36,762 nucleotides of DNA. Origin: Meiothermus sp. GTDB taxonomy: Bacteria; Deinococcota; Deinococci; Deinococcales; Thermaceae. Positions 17,935 through 26,240 of the stretch are shown in pieces. The notes below the pieces were generated by a model. It had not been told where the DNA came from, ran no database searches, and saw only the letters and a list, made by a program, of their open reading frames with translations. The stretch spans positions 1 to 36,762 of the forward strand of contig NZ_JANWVH010000021.1 in the NCBI RefSeq assembly GCF_025056915.1, given 5' to 3'. Within the stretch, counting starts at the first letter, position 1, and every line of letters starts with the position of its first letter. The translations under genes and the position numbers were made by a program.

Positions 17935-18345
17935 ATGAACATTGTTGGCCTGCGTGGTGCGCCCAAAGAAACCCTTGCCGAGTTGAAGGAAGCCTTGAAG
18001 GGCGTTGATTTTCCTGAAGCCACCGCAACCTACATCACCGACTGGCAAGACCAGCGGGCCCAGGCCCGGTATGCCATTTACGTTCACGAGGGTAAGCACC
18101 GGGTGCTGAGCCTGGATGCCTTTGGCCCGCGCTTTGGGCCAGAAGGGGACGACGCCCTGAGGGAACTCACCCTCTGGCTGTTGGAGCGCGGGGTCAGCAG
18201 CTTCAAAGAGGCCGTAATAGCCCCTTCGGAGTACGCTGCTTTGTTTGAACAGTCGGATGAGGCGGTCGGCAAGCTCCTCGCCGCCACCGCCAACCCCACC
18301 GACCCCGTGCTTTACGTCAAGCGGGACTTTACCAGCCGCATGTGA
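17935..18345 (+). CDS. Uncharacterised protein, 136 residues
   Basis: I do not recognise this protein. It is a soluble, acidic 136-residue protein with no signal peptide or membrane segment. Its composition and codon use fit a real gene of this genome. The N terminus (MNIVGLRGAPKETLAELKEAL) and middle (WQDQRAQARYAIYVHEGKHRVLSLDAFGP, residues 37-65) suggest an alternating alpha/beta fold. Near residue 95 there is a GVSSFKEAVIAPSEYAALF segment. It stands alone between the repeat-rich gap after gabD and the DUF59 gene on the other strand. The ATG at 17935 is supported by the leaderless -10 box just upstream. No function is proposed. Confidence 0.75.
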   Translation: MNIVGLRGAPKETLAELKEALKGVDFPEATATYITDWQDQRAQARYAIYVHEGKHRVLSLDAFGPRFGPEGDDALRELTLWLLERGVSSFKEAVIAPSEYAALFEQSDEAVGKLLAATANPTDPVLYVKRDFTSRM

Positions 18346-18445
18346 TACCCACTGTAGGCGCAGACCTTGCTTTCACAAGTTGGGGGTGGGAGGCAGGTGT
18401 TGAAGGCCCCCATCCACGCCCACCCGGTGTTCCCTTGAAAGTACG

Positions 18446-18484
18446 CCTATCGCGCTCTTCACAGACTATGTGAAGAGCGCTCTA
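18446..18484 (+). repeat. Intergenic repeat family 1, copy d (terminal repeats only)
   Basis: GCGCTCTTCACA (18452-18463) and TGTGAAGAGCGC (18469-18480) form a perfect 12-bp inverted repeat with a five-base loop. The outer bases read CCTATC and TCTA as in the full copy at 18925-19031, but the inner ~65 bases are missing. The terminal CTA is the TAG stop of the DUF59 gene on the minus strand. It would form a strong 3' hairpin on the transcript. Confidence 0.85.
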
Positions 18485-18811
18485 AACGTTGAAACCAAAC
18501 ATCCGCATCTGGCGCTTGCCGTCCTCGGTCATCTTGGCGGGCGTCCAGGGCGGCGTCCAGACAAAATCCACATTGACCGCATTGACCCCCTCGAGGCGCA
18601 TCACCGCAATCTCGGCGTCGGCCTTGACGATGTCCTGGGCCGGGCAGCCAATCGAGGTCAGGGTCATGGTGATGTCCACCACGCCCCCCTCTTTCACCTC
18701 GGCATCGTAAACCAGCCCCAGGTCCACCACGTTCACCGGAATCTCGGGGTCGCGCACAACCTTGAGGGCTTCCAGAACCTGCTCTTTGGTGGGCAGCTTG
18801 GTCTCGCTCAT
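18482..18811 (-). CDS. DUF59/MIP18-family protein (SufT-like, iron-sulfur cluster maturation)
   Basis: Protein of 109 residues of the DUF59 (MIP18/PaaD/SufT) family, implicated in iron-sulfur cluster assembly or delivery. Family marks are VRDPEIPVNVVDLGLVYD near the N terminus and TLTSIGCPAQD, which carries the conserved cysteine. A C-terminal WTPPWTPAKM segment precedes the end. The ATG at 18811 follows TACCAT (18819-18824) by seven bases with no ribosome site, suggesting a leaderless message. Its TAG stop lies in the terminal CTA of repeat copy d. No other suf genes are nearby, so whether it serves general Fe-S maturation or a single enzyme is not clear from context. Confidence 0.88.
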   Translation of the reverse strand: MSETKLPTKEQVLEALKVVRDPEIPVNVVDLGLVYDAEVKEGGVVDITMTLTSIGCPAQDIVKADAEIAVMRLEGVNAVNVDFVWTPPWTPAKMTEDGKRQMRMFGFNV

Positions 18812-18924
18812 GGGTTCTATGGTAAATGAGCGGCCTTGGTCACATCCTGTCCTGGGTCGCAAAAAACCCGTGGCCCGTGACCGGGGGCTTTTTCTCCCTC
18901 GCGCCACGAGCCAACGTTCACGGG

Positions 18925-19031
18925 CCTATCGCGCTCTTCACAGCCGTGGCCGCCCATCCAGGCGGCCACTGTTCTGTCCAGAACCAGGCTTTCTTCATTC
19001 GAGCGGCTCACAATATGCGAAGAGCACTCTA
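18925..19031 (+). repeat. Intergenic repeat family 1, copy e (most complete, about 107 bp)
   Basis: Reference copy. Terminal inverted repeats are GCGCTCTTC (18931-18939) and GAAGAGCAC (19019-19027), one mismatch, bounded by TA dinucleotides. Inside are GTGGCCGCC (18946-18954) pairing with GGCGGCCAC (18961-18969) across a six-base loop, and GTTCTG (18971-18976) pairing with CAGAAC (18979-18984). The terminal CTA provides the TAG stop of livF. The layout resembles a MITE with TA target duplication or a REP-like element. Confidence 0.88.
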
Positions 19032-19847
19032 CATAAACCGCTTACGGCGTCGGTAGCTTTTCACATCCTTGAAGCTCTTGCGCCCCCCGGACTTGGCCAC
19101 CCCCAGGTAAAACTCCTTCACATCGGGGTTGGTTTCCAGGTACTCCCGGGTGCCTTCCAGGGCAATCCGCCCGGACTCCATGATGTAGCCATAGTGGGCC
19201 ACCGAGAGGGCCACCCGGGCGTTCTGCTCCACCACCAGCACCGTCACGCCCTCCTCGGCGTTGATCTGGGCCACGATGTCGAAAATTTCCCGCACCAGCA
19301 GGGGGGCCAGCCCCAGGCTGGGTTCATCCAGCAGCAACAGCCGGGGGTTGGCCAACAGCGCCCGCCCAATGGCCAGCATCTGCTGTTCGCCCCCAGAGCA
19401 GTAGCCCGCCAGACGGGTCTTGATCAGGGCCAGCTTGGGGAAGTAGTGGTAGATGCGCTCGAGGTCCTCCTTAACCTTAGCCCCATCGCGCCGGGTGACC
19501 GAGCCCACCCGCAGGTTCTCCTCCACCGTAAGGTGCTTGAAGACCCGCCGTCCCTCCGGCACCTGCACAATGCCCTTCAGCACAATCTGCTCCGGCGGCT
19601 TGTTGGCGATGTTTTCACCCCGGTAGCGGATCGCGCCCGACACCACCTTGCCATCCTCAGGCACGAGCAGCCCCGAAATAGCCCGCAGGGTGGTGGTCTT
19701 GCCCGCACCGTTGGGGCCCAGCAAGGCGGTGATGTGCCCTTCCGGAACCTTCAGCGACACCCCCCTCAGCACCTGGATGATGTCCTTGTACACCACCTCG
19801 ATGTTGTTGACTTCCAAAAGAATCGGGCCCAGGTCTTCAGGATGCAT
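19029..19847 (-). CDS. livF: Liv-type ABC transporter ATP-binding protein (LivF-like)
   Basis: ABC ATPase of 272 residues. Walker A is GPNGAGKT (residues 44-51), the signature is CSGGEQQMLAIGRAL and Walker B is LLLLDEPSLGLAP, the typical LivF set. The C terminus is longer than in classical LivF and ends in a basic tail (SYRRRKRF), whose stop codon is contributed by repeat copy e. GAGGT precedes the ATG at 19847. It is the last gene of the operon, 78 bases after the binding-protein gene, with a hairpin in the gap. The family is firm; the substrate is discussed under the acyl-CoA synthetase. Confidence 0.9.
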   Translation of the reverse strand: MHPEDLGPILLEVNNIEVVYKDIIQVLRGVSLKVPEGHITALLGPNGAGKTTTLRAISGLLVPEDGKVVSGAIRYRGENIANKPPEQIVLKGIVQVPEGRRVFKHLTVEENLRVGSVTRRDGAKVKEDLERIYHYFPKLALIKTRLAGYCSGGEQQMLAIGRALLANPRLLLLDEPSLGLAPLLVREIFDIVAQINAEEGVTVLVVEQNARVALSVAHYGYIMESGRIALEGTREYLETNPDVKEFYLGVAKSGGRKSFKDVKSYRRRKRFM

Positions 19848-19859
19848 ATAACCTCGCAG

Positions 19860-19919
19860 AAAGCCGAAGGCCAAAAGCGCAAAGCAGCGGCCTGCTTCCG
19901 GCCTTCAGCCCTCGGCTTT
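19860..19919 (-). other. Intercistronic hairpin after the livJ-like gene
   Basis: AAAGCC (19860-19865) pairs with GGCTTT (19914-19919) and GAAGGCC (19866-19872) with GGCCTTC (19900-19906), separated by a bulge. A small GCAG/CTGC stem lies at the tip. It lies just downstream of the binding-protein stop (19926) on the transcribed strand. Confidence 0.65.
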
Positions 19920-19925
19920 TCGCAG

Positions 19926-21134
19926 TTACGGGTTGCGCACCTGGCGGAAGAGCGCCGAGGTGAAGGGATCGGTGACGGGCACGAACTTGCCCCCCCTGGC
20001 TTCCAATACCCGCAAGCCCTCGGCTCCGGTCTGTTCGGTGCGGGTGAAGTCTATTTCAATGCCCGCCTTGGTAGACACAGCAAAGCCCGGCTTAAAGGCG
20101 TTGGGGCCGTTCATGCCGATGAGGGCCTGGTAAACCGTCTCGTTGTCAATGCGCCCGTTGAAGCGCTGCGCCGCTCGTTTCATGGCCTCCACCGCAATGG
20201 CCGCAGCCAGCATGCCCGCGGTGTAGTTGGTGGAGTTCAGGATATCGGCGCTGCGGTTGTACCTGGCCGCGAGCTGTTTTTGCAGGGCAATCCCTGGGGT
20301 GTTCTCGTCCAGGGTGTAGTAGCTGCTGGCCCAGAGGTAACCCTCAGCAGCGTCCCCGGCCAGCCGAATCAGGTCAGAACCGCCGGTGTACACAGCCCCC
20401 ATCTGCTTGATCTTGCGATCCAGGCCAAGCCTCTTGGCATCCTTGAGGATGTTCGCCACCGGCCCGGCCACATTCTGGTGGATGATGTAAGTGGCACCGG
20501 CAGCGTCCAGAGCCCGCAGCAGCGCGGTATTGTCCAGGTTACCCCCACCCACTTCCCGCACGTCCACAATGGTCTGACCAAGCCGCTGGGCAGCCCGGCG
20601 GGCATGATCCACCACCGCCCGCCCAAAGGGGCTGGGGTTGACCACCAGGGCAATCTTGGCGTTCTTTTCGGTGCGGTTGATGTACTCCATCAGCGCAACC
20701 ACCTGCTCGGAGTAGCTGCTCACCGGCAAAAACATGTACTGGTTGTTGGGCGGGTCAATCAGGCCAATGTGCGCCGAGGCCGGCAGGGTCGGCATCTTCA
20801 CCTCGTTGATCAGCGGCTTGAGTTGCAGCATGGCCCCGGTGGAATAGCCCAGGTACATGGCAGGCTTGGCCCGATCCAGGGCTTCTTCAAAGATGCGCTG
20901 GGTGTTGGGGTTCTGGTACTGGTCATCGCGCACGGTGCAGTTGAGCGTCACATTTGGAATCAGCTTCTGCTCGTTGGCGTATTTGCAGTAGTCCTCAATA
21001 CCCGCCCCATACGGCCCCCCCACGTCCGAGGTAGGCCCGGTCACGGCCCCCGACCAAAGCAGGTTCACCGTGCGCCCCTGGGCCATCACCATTCCCAGTG
21101 CAGCCACCATCGCCAAAACAATCACTCGCTTCAT
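19926..21134 (-). CDS. Liv-type ABC transporter substrate-binding protein
   Basis: Leu/Ile/Val-binding-protein-family receptor of 402 residues. The signal peptide (KRVIVLAMVAALGMVMAQ) lacks a lipobox cysteine. The mature part begins with VNLLWSGAVTGPTSDVGGPYGAG, the typical receptor opening, and has two type I lobes. GGAGGAGG precedes the ATG at 21134. It lies fourth of five transport genes in the operon rather than first, 117 bases after livM. With an acyl-CoA synthetase in the same operon its ligand is more likely an aromatic, branched or medium-chain carboxylic acid than an amino acid. That is inference. Confidence 0.9.
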   Translation of the reverse strand: MKRVIVLAMVAALGMVMAQGRTVNLLWSGAVTGPTSDVGGPYGAGIEDYCKYANEQKLIPNVTLNCTVRDDQYQNPNTQRIFEEALDRAKPAMYLGYSTGAMLQLKPLINEVKMPTLPASAHIGLIDPPNNQYMFLPVSSYSEQVVALMEYINRTEKNAKIALVVNPSPFGRAVVDHARRAAQRLGQTIVDVREVGGGNLDNTALLRALDAAGATYIIHQNVAGPVANILKDAKRLGLDRKIKQMGAVYTGGSDLIRLAGDAAEGYLWASSYYTLDENTPGIALQKQLAARYNRSADILNSTNYTAGMLAAAIAVEAMKRAAQRFNGRIDNETVYQALIGMNGPNAFKPGFAVSTKAGIEIDFTRTEQTGAEGLRVLEARGGKFVPVTDPFTSALFRQVRNP

Positions 21135-21251
21135 GATGCCTCCTCCATGTAGATGACCTCGCTTTGATTGCAACGCGCCTCACGCGGTGTTGCCCTATTT
21201 GCTATGAGCGGATAGACCTCTGGTTTGTCGGACGATCCACGGCTCTCAGCC

Positions 21252-22328
21252 TCAATACCTAAACGGCCACGTTCGGAAATAACTTCGCAAAAGCCGCCAC
21301 CAGTTGTATAGCCCCCTGGGCTCAAAAATCAGAAACAGCACAATAACCAGGCCAAAGGAGAGGGGCAGCAGGGCCGAGGCCACATCCACACCCGCCGGGG
21401 TGATGCTTTGAATGAAGGCGTTGGACTTCATCCATTCCGAAAGTCGCTCCATGTATAGCCGCAAAAACTCGATAAAGGCTGGGCCCAGCAAGCTACCCAC
21501 CACGGTGCCCAGACCACCCACAATGGCCATAGCCAAAAGCGCCACCGAACGGCCCAGGGTGAACTCCTCTACCACCACCGCACGCTGCATATACGCCAGC
21601 AGACCGCCCGCCACGCCCCCGTACAAAGCCCCCAGGGCAAAAGCAAACAGCTTGGTGCGGCCCGGATCCATGCCCATCGCGTCGGCGGCGCGGTCGTTAT
21701 CGCGCACGGCAATCAGGGCCCGGCCATACTTCCCCCGCAGCAGGTTGCGCCAGGCTATCACCATCAGTACCAGCACGAACAAGATGATGTAGTACCAGAA
21801 ATAGTTGTGGTTGCGAAAGCCGATTTCCAGGCCCAGGAAGTTGCGCATCTCTACCGGAATTGCGGCCCCCTGGGCCAGCGCCGGGCTCCGCCCGACCACC
21901 CACACGAAAATCTCCTGGAAGGCTAGCGTAGCCAGGGCCAGGTAGAGATGCTTCACCCTGAGGCTTGGTATGCCCACGATAAAACCAAGGATGGCCGCCG
22001 TAAGCCCCCCCAGGGGAATGGTGAGCCAGAAGGGCAGGTGGGGCGCACTCAGGGCCACGGTGTAGGCCCCCACCCCCATAAAAGCCGCCTGGCCCACGCT
22101 GATCAGCCCTGCGTAGCCGGTGGTGATGTTGAGCCCCAGCACCGCAATGGCATAAATCAGGATGAAGTTGAGCACCAGCACCTGCGAGCGCTCCAGGAAC
22201 ATCGGCAGGATGCACAGGGCGACCAGCAGCAACCCCACCGAGACAATCTCGCGGTAGTTGGCGAAGATGGTGGTGTCCTGTTCGTAGGAGGTGCGGTAGT
22301 TGCCGGTCTGGGCCCAGGGGTTACGCAT
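21252..22328 (-). CDS. livM: Liv-type ABC permease (LivM-like)
   Basis: Membrane permease of 358 residues with about eight to ten predicted helices. The LivM hallmark LNITTGYAGLISVGQAAFMGVGAY is near residue 75, and the cytoplasmic loop AVRDNDRAADAMGMD contacts the ATPases. GGGAGGTG stands before the ATG at 22328, which is chosen over an upstream open frame. It follows livH by 93 bases of spacer that shows only short TTGGCT-like imperfect repeats near 22400. It forms the channel with the LivH-like protein. Confidence 0.92.
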   Translation of the reverse strand: MRNPWAQTGNYRTSYEQDTTIFANYREIVSVGLLLVALCILPMFLERSQVLVLNFILIYAIAVLGLNITTGYAGLISVGQAAFMGVGAYTVALSAPHLPFWLTIPLGGLTAAILGFIVGIPSLRVKHLYLALATLAFQEIFVWVVGRSPALAQGAAIPVEMRNFLGLEIGFRNHNYFWYYIILFVLVLMVIAWRNLLRGKYGRALIAVRDNDRAADAMGMDPGRTKLFAFALGALYGGVAGGLLAYMQRAVVVEEFTLGRSVALLAMAIVGGLGTVVGSLLGPAFIEFLRLYMERLSEWMKSNAFIQSITPAGVDVASALLPLSFGLVIVLFLIFEPRGLYNWWRLLRSYFRTWPFRY

Positions 22329-22421
22329 GGGCACCTCCCGCGCGCTCAGGGCTGCGGGCAAAAAGCCCCAGACCCAAAAAGCGCTTCATGTTCAGCTCTT
22401 GGCTATTGGCTTTTGGCTTCC

Positions 22422-23330
22422 TCATACCCGCTCAATCTCCTCGGTGCCAAACAAGCCGTGGGGCTTGAACCACAGCATCACCAGCAACACCACAAAAGGC
22501 ATCACGTACTGCGACCCACCTCCCACCAGACCAATCTGGCTGAACAGTCCATCCAGGTAGGCGGTGGAAAAAGACTGCAGGATGCCGATGATGATCCCTC
22601 CCACCACCGCCCCCGGCACCGAGTCCAGCCCCCCCAGGATCACCGCCGGGAAAACCGCCAGCCCAATGGCAATCAGGCCGTCCTGGTTCAAACCCGAGAC
22701 CGCTCCCACCACGATGCCCGCCGCCGCCGCGGTCAGGCCCGCCACGGCCCAGGCCAGCGCAAAGACCCGCTGCACCGAGACCCCCACGCTCATAGAGGCC
22801 AGCTGGTCATCGGCCACAGCCCGCATGGAGACCCCCAGCACCGAACGCTGGAAGAACCAGCCAAACAGGAGCAGGAAGATGGCCGTAAAGCCAATCGCCA
22901 AGAGCTGCGGGTAGGAAACGCTAAGGCCCCCCAGGTTGAGGCCCCCCTGAGGCAGAAACTGCGGAAAGGTGAAGTTGCCCGAGCCGAAGGGGGTCAGGTA
23001 CATGAGCCCGTCCAGCACGCTGGCCAGCCCGATGGTGACCATGATGACCGAGATAATCGGCTGCCCCACCATCCGCCGCAAGAACACCCGCTCTACCAAG
23101 AAGCCCAGCCCAGCGGTGAGCAGCATGGACAGCAGGGCAGCCAGCAGCACCGGCAGCTTGGCCCAGACCGCCAGCGCATAGGCCAGAAAAGCCCCGATGG
23201 CAATAAACTGTCCGTTGGAAAAGTTGATGACCCGGCTCGACTTGTAAACCAGCACGAAACCCAAAGCGGCCAGTGCATAAATGCAGCCCACGGCAATCCC
23301 GGAGATAAGGTTCTGCACAAAGTCAATCAA
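22422..23330 (-). CDS. livH: Liv-type ABC permease (LivH-like)
   Basis: Membrane permease of 302 residues with about eight predicted helices. The LivH pattern YALAALGFVLVYKSSRVINFSNGQF occurs near residue 20, and the loop MRAVADDQLASMSVGV contacts the ATPases. The start codon is TTG: AGGAGGG lies seven bases upstream, and the nearby GTG is out of frame. It starts 11 bases after the acyl-CoA synthetase stop, which supports a single transcript. Confidence 0.92.
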   Translation of the reverse strand: MIDFVQNLISGIAVGCIYALAALGFVLVYKSSRVINFSNGQFIAIGAFLAYALAVWAKLPVLLAALLSMLLTAGLGFLVERVFLRRMVGQPIISVIMVTIGLASVLDGLMYLTPFGSGNFTFPQFLPQGGLNLGGLSVSYPQLLAIGFTAIFLLLFGWFFQRSVLGVSMRAVADDQLASMSVGVSVQRVFALAWAVAGLTAAAAGIVVGAVSGLNQDGLIAIGLAVFPAVILGGLDSVPGAVVGGIIIGILQSFSTAYLDGLFSQIGLVGGGSQYVMPFVVLLVMLWFKPHGLFGTEEIERV

Positions 23331-23341
23331 GGCTCACCCTC

Positions 23342-25282
23342 CTATGCACCTACGAGTTCCTTGCTACCTTCGGCTTCCAGCACGCTGACCTCGGTCGAAA
23401 CCTTCTGCACCGTGCCGTCCTGGTATTTGAACTCGGTGTCCACCTGCACCTTGCTGGTTGGGCTATAAAGTGCGTCCACCAGGGGCTGGTAGCGCTGCAT
23501 GATGAACTTGCGGCGTACCTTGCCGGTGCGGGTCAGCTCGTCGTCGTCGGCATCGAGCAGCTTGTACAAAAGCACGAAGCGCTTGATCCGCAGGTGTTCG
23601 GGCAGTCCGTCGTTGACGGCCTTGACCTCCTTTCGGATCAGGTCGGCCACCTGGGGTTTTTGCGAGAGGTCAATGTAGGTGGTGTAGGCAATGCGGTTGT
23701 CCTCGGCCCACTTGCCCACAGTCTGCGGGTCCACGTTGATGAAGGCCGTCAGGAAGGGTTTCTGGTCACCAAACACCACCGCTTCTTTGATGTAGGGGCT
23801 GAACTTGAGCTTGTTCTCGATGAACTGCGGGCTGAACATCTGCCCGGTGCTGGTGTGCATTACGTCCGAAACCCGGTCAATGACCACCAGGTGCCCCTCG
23901 GGGGTGAGGTAGCCGGCGTCGCCCGTATGCAGCCAGCCATCCGCAAAGGTCTCGGCGGTGGCCTCCGGGTTCTGCCAGTAGCCCGCCACCACCGCATCCG
24001 ACTTGCAGAGAATTTCGCCGCGCTCGCTAATCTTGACCTCGCCGCCGGGAATCGGCACCCCCACCGTATCGGCCCGCACATCGCCGTCGCGGTGTACGAA
24101 GGCAATCCCGATAATCTCAGTCTGGCCGTAGATTTGCTTGAGGTTGACCCCAATGGCATGGTAGAAGCGGAAGACATCCGGCCCCAGCGCCGCCCCCCCG
24201 GTGTAGGCCCGGCGCAGACGCAAGAATCCAAGCTGGTCGCGCAGGGGCTTGAACATAATCTGGTCGGCGAACCAGTAGGCCAGCCGCAAACCCAGGGGCA
24301 TGGGCTTGCCGCTCATGCGGTAGTCGGCGGCCCGGTAGCCGATTTTGAGCATCTGGTTGTAGACCCAGCGGTTGAAGGCGTAGGTCTCGGAGATGCGCAC
24401 CCAGATCTGGCTCTGGGTACCCTCCCAAACCCTGGGCGGGCTGAACATCACGTGGGGCCCTATTTCCTTGAGGTCGCTCATGGCGGTTTCCACCGACTCG
24501 GGCATGTTGACGGCGAAGCCGCCCGCCAGCGCCATGCCCACCGACATCATCTGCTCGCCAATCCAGGCAAAGGGCAGGAAGGAGAGGTAGTCGTCGGTGG
24601 GTTCCAGGGGGTCAATCTCTTGCAGGGCCACCCCCATGTGCAGCAGGTTGCGGTGGCGCAGCATGGCCGCCTTGGGACGGCCTGTGGTGCCCGAGGTGAG
24701 GGACAGATGGCACACATCCTCGGCGTGGCCCTGGTCAATGCGCGCCTCCACCGCGCCTGGGTGCTGCTGTAAGTAAGCCTCCCCCAGCCGCTCCACCTCG
24801 TCGAACCCCATGATCCAGGGGTCGTCGCGGTAGGCCCGCATGCCCTTGGGGTCTTCGTAGATGACTTTGCGAACGCTGGGAATTTCGCTGCGGATTTCCA
24901 GGAGCTTATCCACCTGTTCCTGATCTTCGGCGACCACAAAAGCCGCCCCGGTGTAGGAAAGCACGTAGGCAATCTCCGGCGGCAGGGAGGACTGGTAGAC
25001 ACCGACCGAGATGCCGCCCAACGACTGCGCGGCCAGCTCGGCGTAAAGCCACTCGGGAATGTTGTCGGCGATGACCGCAAGGCGTTCGCCCTTCTCGAAG
25101 CCCAAAGCCAGCAAGCCCGCGGCAAAACGTGTGACGTGCCGGTAGTAATCGGCAAAGGTAATCTCGTTCCAGATGCCGAGGTCTTTCTCGCGGATGGCGA
25201 CCCGCGTTGGGGTTTGCTGGGCTCGCAGGCGGAGAACCTGCGGCAGGGTGTATTTCTTGAGCTCGTAGCCGGAGGGCATCAT
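23342..25282 (-). CDS. AMP-forming acyl-CoA synthetase (long-chain fatty-acid-CoA ligase family)
   Basis: ANL-superfamily ligase of 646 residues that activates a carboxylic acid with ATP and CoA. The phosphate-binding motif is TSGTTGRPK (196-204), the adenine-site motif YGQTE (385-389) and the hinge region GWLHTGDAG (449-457). The subgroup has FLPFAWIGEQ where FadD-type enzymes have YLPLAH. It lies between livG and livH in a transporter operon, an arrangement known from aromatic- and fatty-acid-degrading bacteria. The transporter may therefore bring in the acid that this enzyme traps as a CoA thioester. GGAGG precedes the ATG at 25282. It is cytoplasmic; the substrate is not resolved. Confidence 0.9.
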   Translation of the reverse strand: MMPSGYELKKYTLPQVLRLRAQQTPTRVAIREKDLGIWNEITFADYYRHVTRFAAGLLALGFEKGERLAVIADNIPEWLYAELAAQSLGGISVGVYQSSLPPEIAYVLSYTGAAFVVAEDQEQVDKLLEIRSEIPSVRKVIYEDPKGMRAYRDDPWIMGFDEVERLGEAYLQQHPGAVEARIDQGHAEDVCHLSLTSGTTGRPKAAMLRHRNLLHMGVALQEIDPLEPTDDYLSFLPFAWIGEQMMSVGMALAGGFAVNMPESVETAMSDLKEIGPHVMFSPPRVWEGTQSQIWVRISETYAFNRWVYNQMLKIGYRAADYRMSGKPMPLGLRLAYWFADQIMFKPLRDQLGFLRLRRAYTGGAALGPDVFRFYHAIGVNLKQIYGQTEIIGIAFVHRDGDVRADTVGVPIPGGEVKISERGEILCKSDAVVAGYWQNPEATAETFADGWLHTGDAGYLTPEGHLVVIDRVSDVMHTSTGQMFSPQFIENKLKFSPYIKEAVVFGDQKPFLTAFINVDPQTVGKWAEDNRIAYTTYIDLSQKPQVADLIRKEVKAVNDGLPEHLRIKRFVLLYKLLDADDDELTRTGKVRRKFIMQRYQPLVDALYSPTSKVQVDTEFKYQDGTVQKVSTEVSVLEAEGSKELVGA

Positions 25283-25341
25283 GGGCGACCTCCCTGTGGC
25301 CGCAGGTCGCGTGTCCGATGTCCCATGTCAGGGGTGGTTCT

Positions 25342-25368
25342 AGACCTGAGACCCGAGACCTGAGACCG
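25342..25368. repeat. Short tandem duplication in the livG-synthetase spacer
   Basis: AGACCTGAGACCCG is followed at once by AGACCTGAGACCG, two 13-14-base units in the 87-base spacer just after the livG stop. It looks like a replication-slippage product and has no evident function. Confidence 0.6.
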
Positions 25369-25369
25369 C

Positions 25370-26137
25370 CTAGGCTGCATGATCCACCCCCACGTAGGCT
25401 TCCTGCACTCGAGGATTGCGGCTGACCTCCTCAGGCAGGCCCGAGGCAATCACCTGACCGAAGTCGAGCACGTAAACCCGGTCGGAGATGTCCATCACCA
25501 CCCCCAGGTCGTGCTCGATGAGGATGATGGTGGTACCCCGCTCGGCCCGGATGTCCAGGATGAAGCGCACCATGTCTTCTTTTTCTTCCAGCGTCATGCC
25601 GGCCATGGGCTCGTCGAGGAGCAGCAGTTTGGGCGAGAGGGCCAGCGCCCGGGCCACCTCAACCCGTTTGCGCACCCCGTAGGGCAGGTTGCCCACCAGG
25701 GTTTTGCGGTAGGGCTCGAGCTCCATGAAGTCTATAATCTCCTCGCAGAAGCGGCGGTTCTCCACCCCGACCCGCATGGCCCGCCCGTAGATCAGGAGGT
25801 TGTCCAGCAGGTTGTAGCGCCCGAAGGTGTGGCGGGCCATCAGGAGGTTTTCCAGCACCGACATCCCGGTGAACAGCTCGATGTTCTGGAAGGCCCGGGC
25901 AATGCCGTACTGGGTGACCTGGTGGGGCGAAGCGTGGGTCAGGTCGTGGCCCTCGAAGGCAATCCGGCCCGAACTGGGATGATAGAAGCCCGAGATGCAG
26001 TTGAGCAGGCTGGTCTTACCGGCCCCGTTGGGGCCAATCACCGAGACCAGCTCGCCCTTTGCGACCTCGAGGGAAACCTCGCTGAGCGCCTTCACCCCTC
26101 CAAAGCTGAGCGTCACCTTTTCTACCGTAAGCTGCAC
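25370..26137 (-). CDS. livG: Liv-type ABC transporter ATP-binding protein (LivG-like)
   Basis: ABC ATPase of 255 residues. Walker A is GPNGAGKT (35-42), the signature region LPYGVRKRVEVARAL and Walker B LLLLDEPMAGM, the typical LivG form. The start is GTG at 26137 with GGAGG upstream. It is the first gene of the operon, about 97 bases downstream of a near-consensus promoter that carries a TetR-type operator. It pairs with LivF to drive the LivH/LivM channel. Confidence 0.92.
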   Translation of the reverse strand: MQLTVEKVTLSFGGVKALSEVSLEVAKGELVSVIGPNGAGKTSLLNCISGFYHPSSGRIAFEGHDLTHASPHQVTQYGIARAFQNIELFTGMSVLENLLMARHTFGRYNLLDNLLIYGRAMRVGVENRRFCEEIIDFMELEPYRKTLVGNLPYGVRKRVEVARALALSPKLLLLDEPMAGMTLEEKEDMVRFILDIRAERGTTIILIEHDLGVVMDISDRVYVLDFGQVIASGLPEEVSRNPRVQEAYVGVDHAA

Positions 26138-26216
26138 CGGGCCTCCTTCGCTAAAACCTGCCTAAAGCTTGGGGTCAATAAGATAACCATATCTTCCGCC
26201 ACCCAAAGGCAACAAA

Positions 26217-26230
26217 CAAACGAGCGTTTG
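26217..26230. promoter_or_regulatory. TetR-family (PaaR/FadR-like) operator at the liv-synthetase operon start site
   Basis: CAAACGAGCGTTTG is a near-perfect palindrome. It fits exactly the pattern CNAACGNNCGTTNG that I recall for Thermus thermophilus PaaR, a TetR-family repressor of phenylacetate degradation that senses a CoA thioester. It lies just downstream of the -10 box, about +4 to +17, where a repressor would block initiation. The motif assignment is from memory; the palindrome and its position are directly visible. Confidence 0.72.
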
Positions 26231-26240
26231 GTTGGGCCTG

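Noticed and set aside
18762..21152. A nearly 800-codon open frame on the plus strand opposite livF and the Liv-type binding protein
   Set aside because: It is the antisense shadow of two well-supported genes; it is rich in Pro, His, Gly, Arg and Gln, has no domain resemblance, and arises from high GC3 on the real strand. The same applies to long plus-strand frames opposite the GH10, livM/livH, synthetase and purD genes.
25342..25368. Tandem AGACCTGAGACC units as a possible CRISPR or regulator-binding repeat
   Set aside because: There are only two adjacent units without spacers; replication slippage is more likely.
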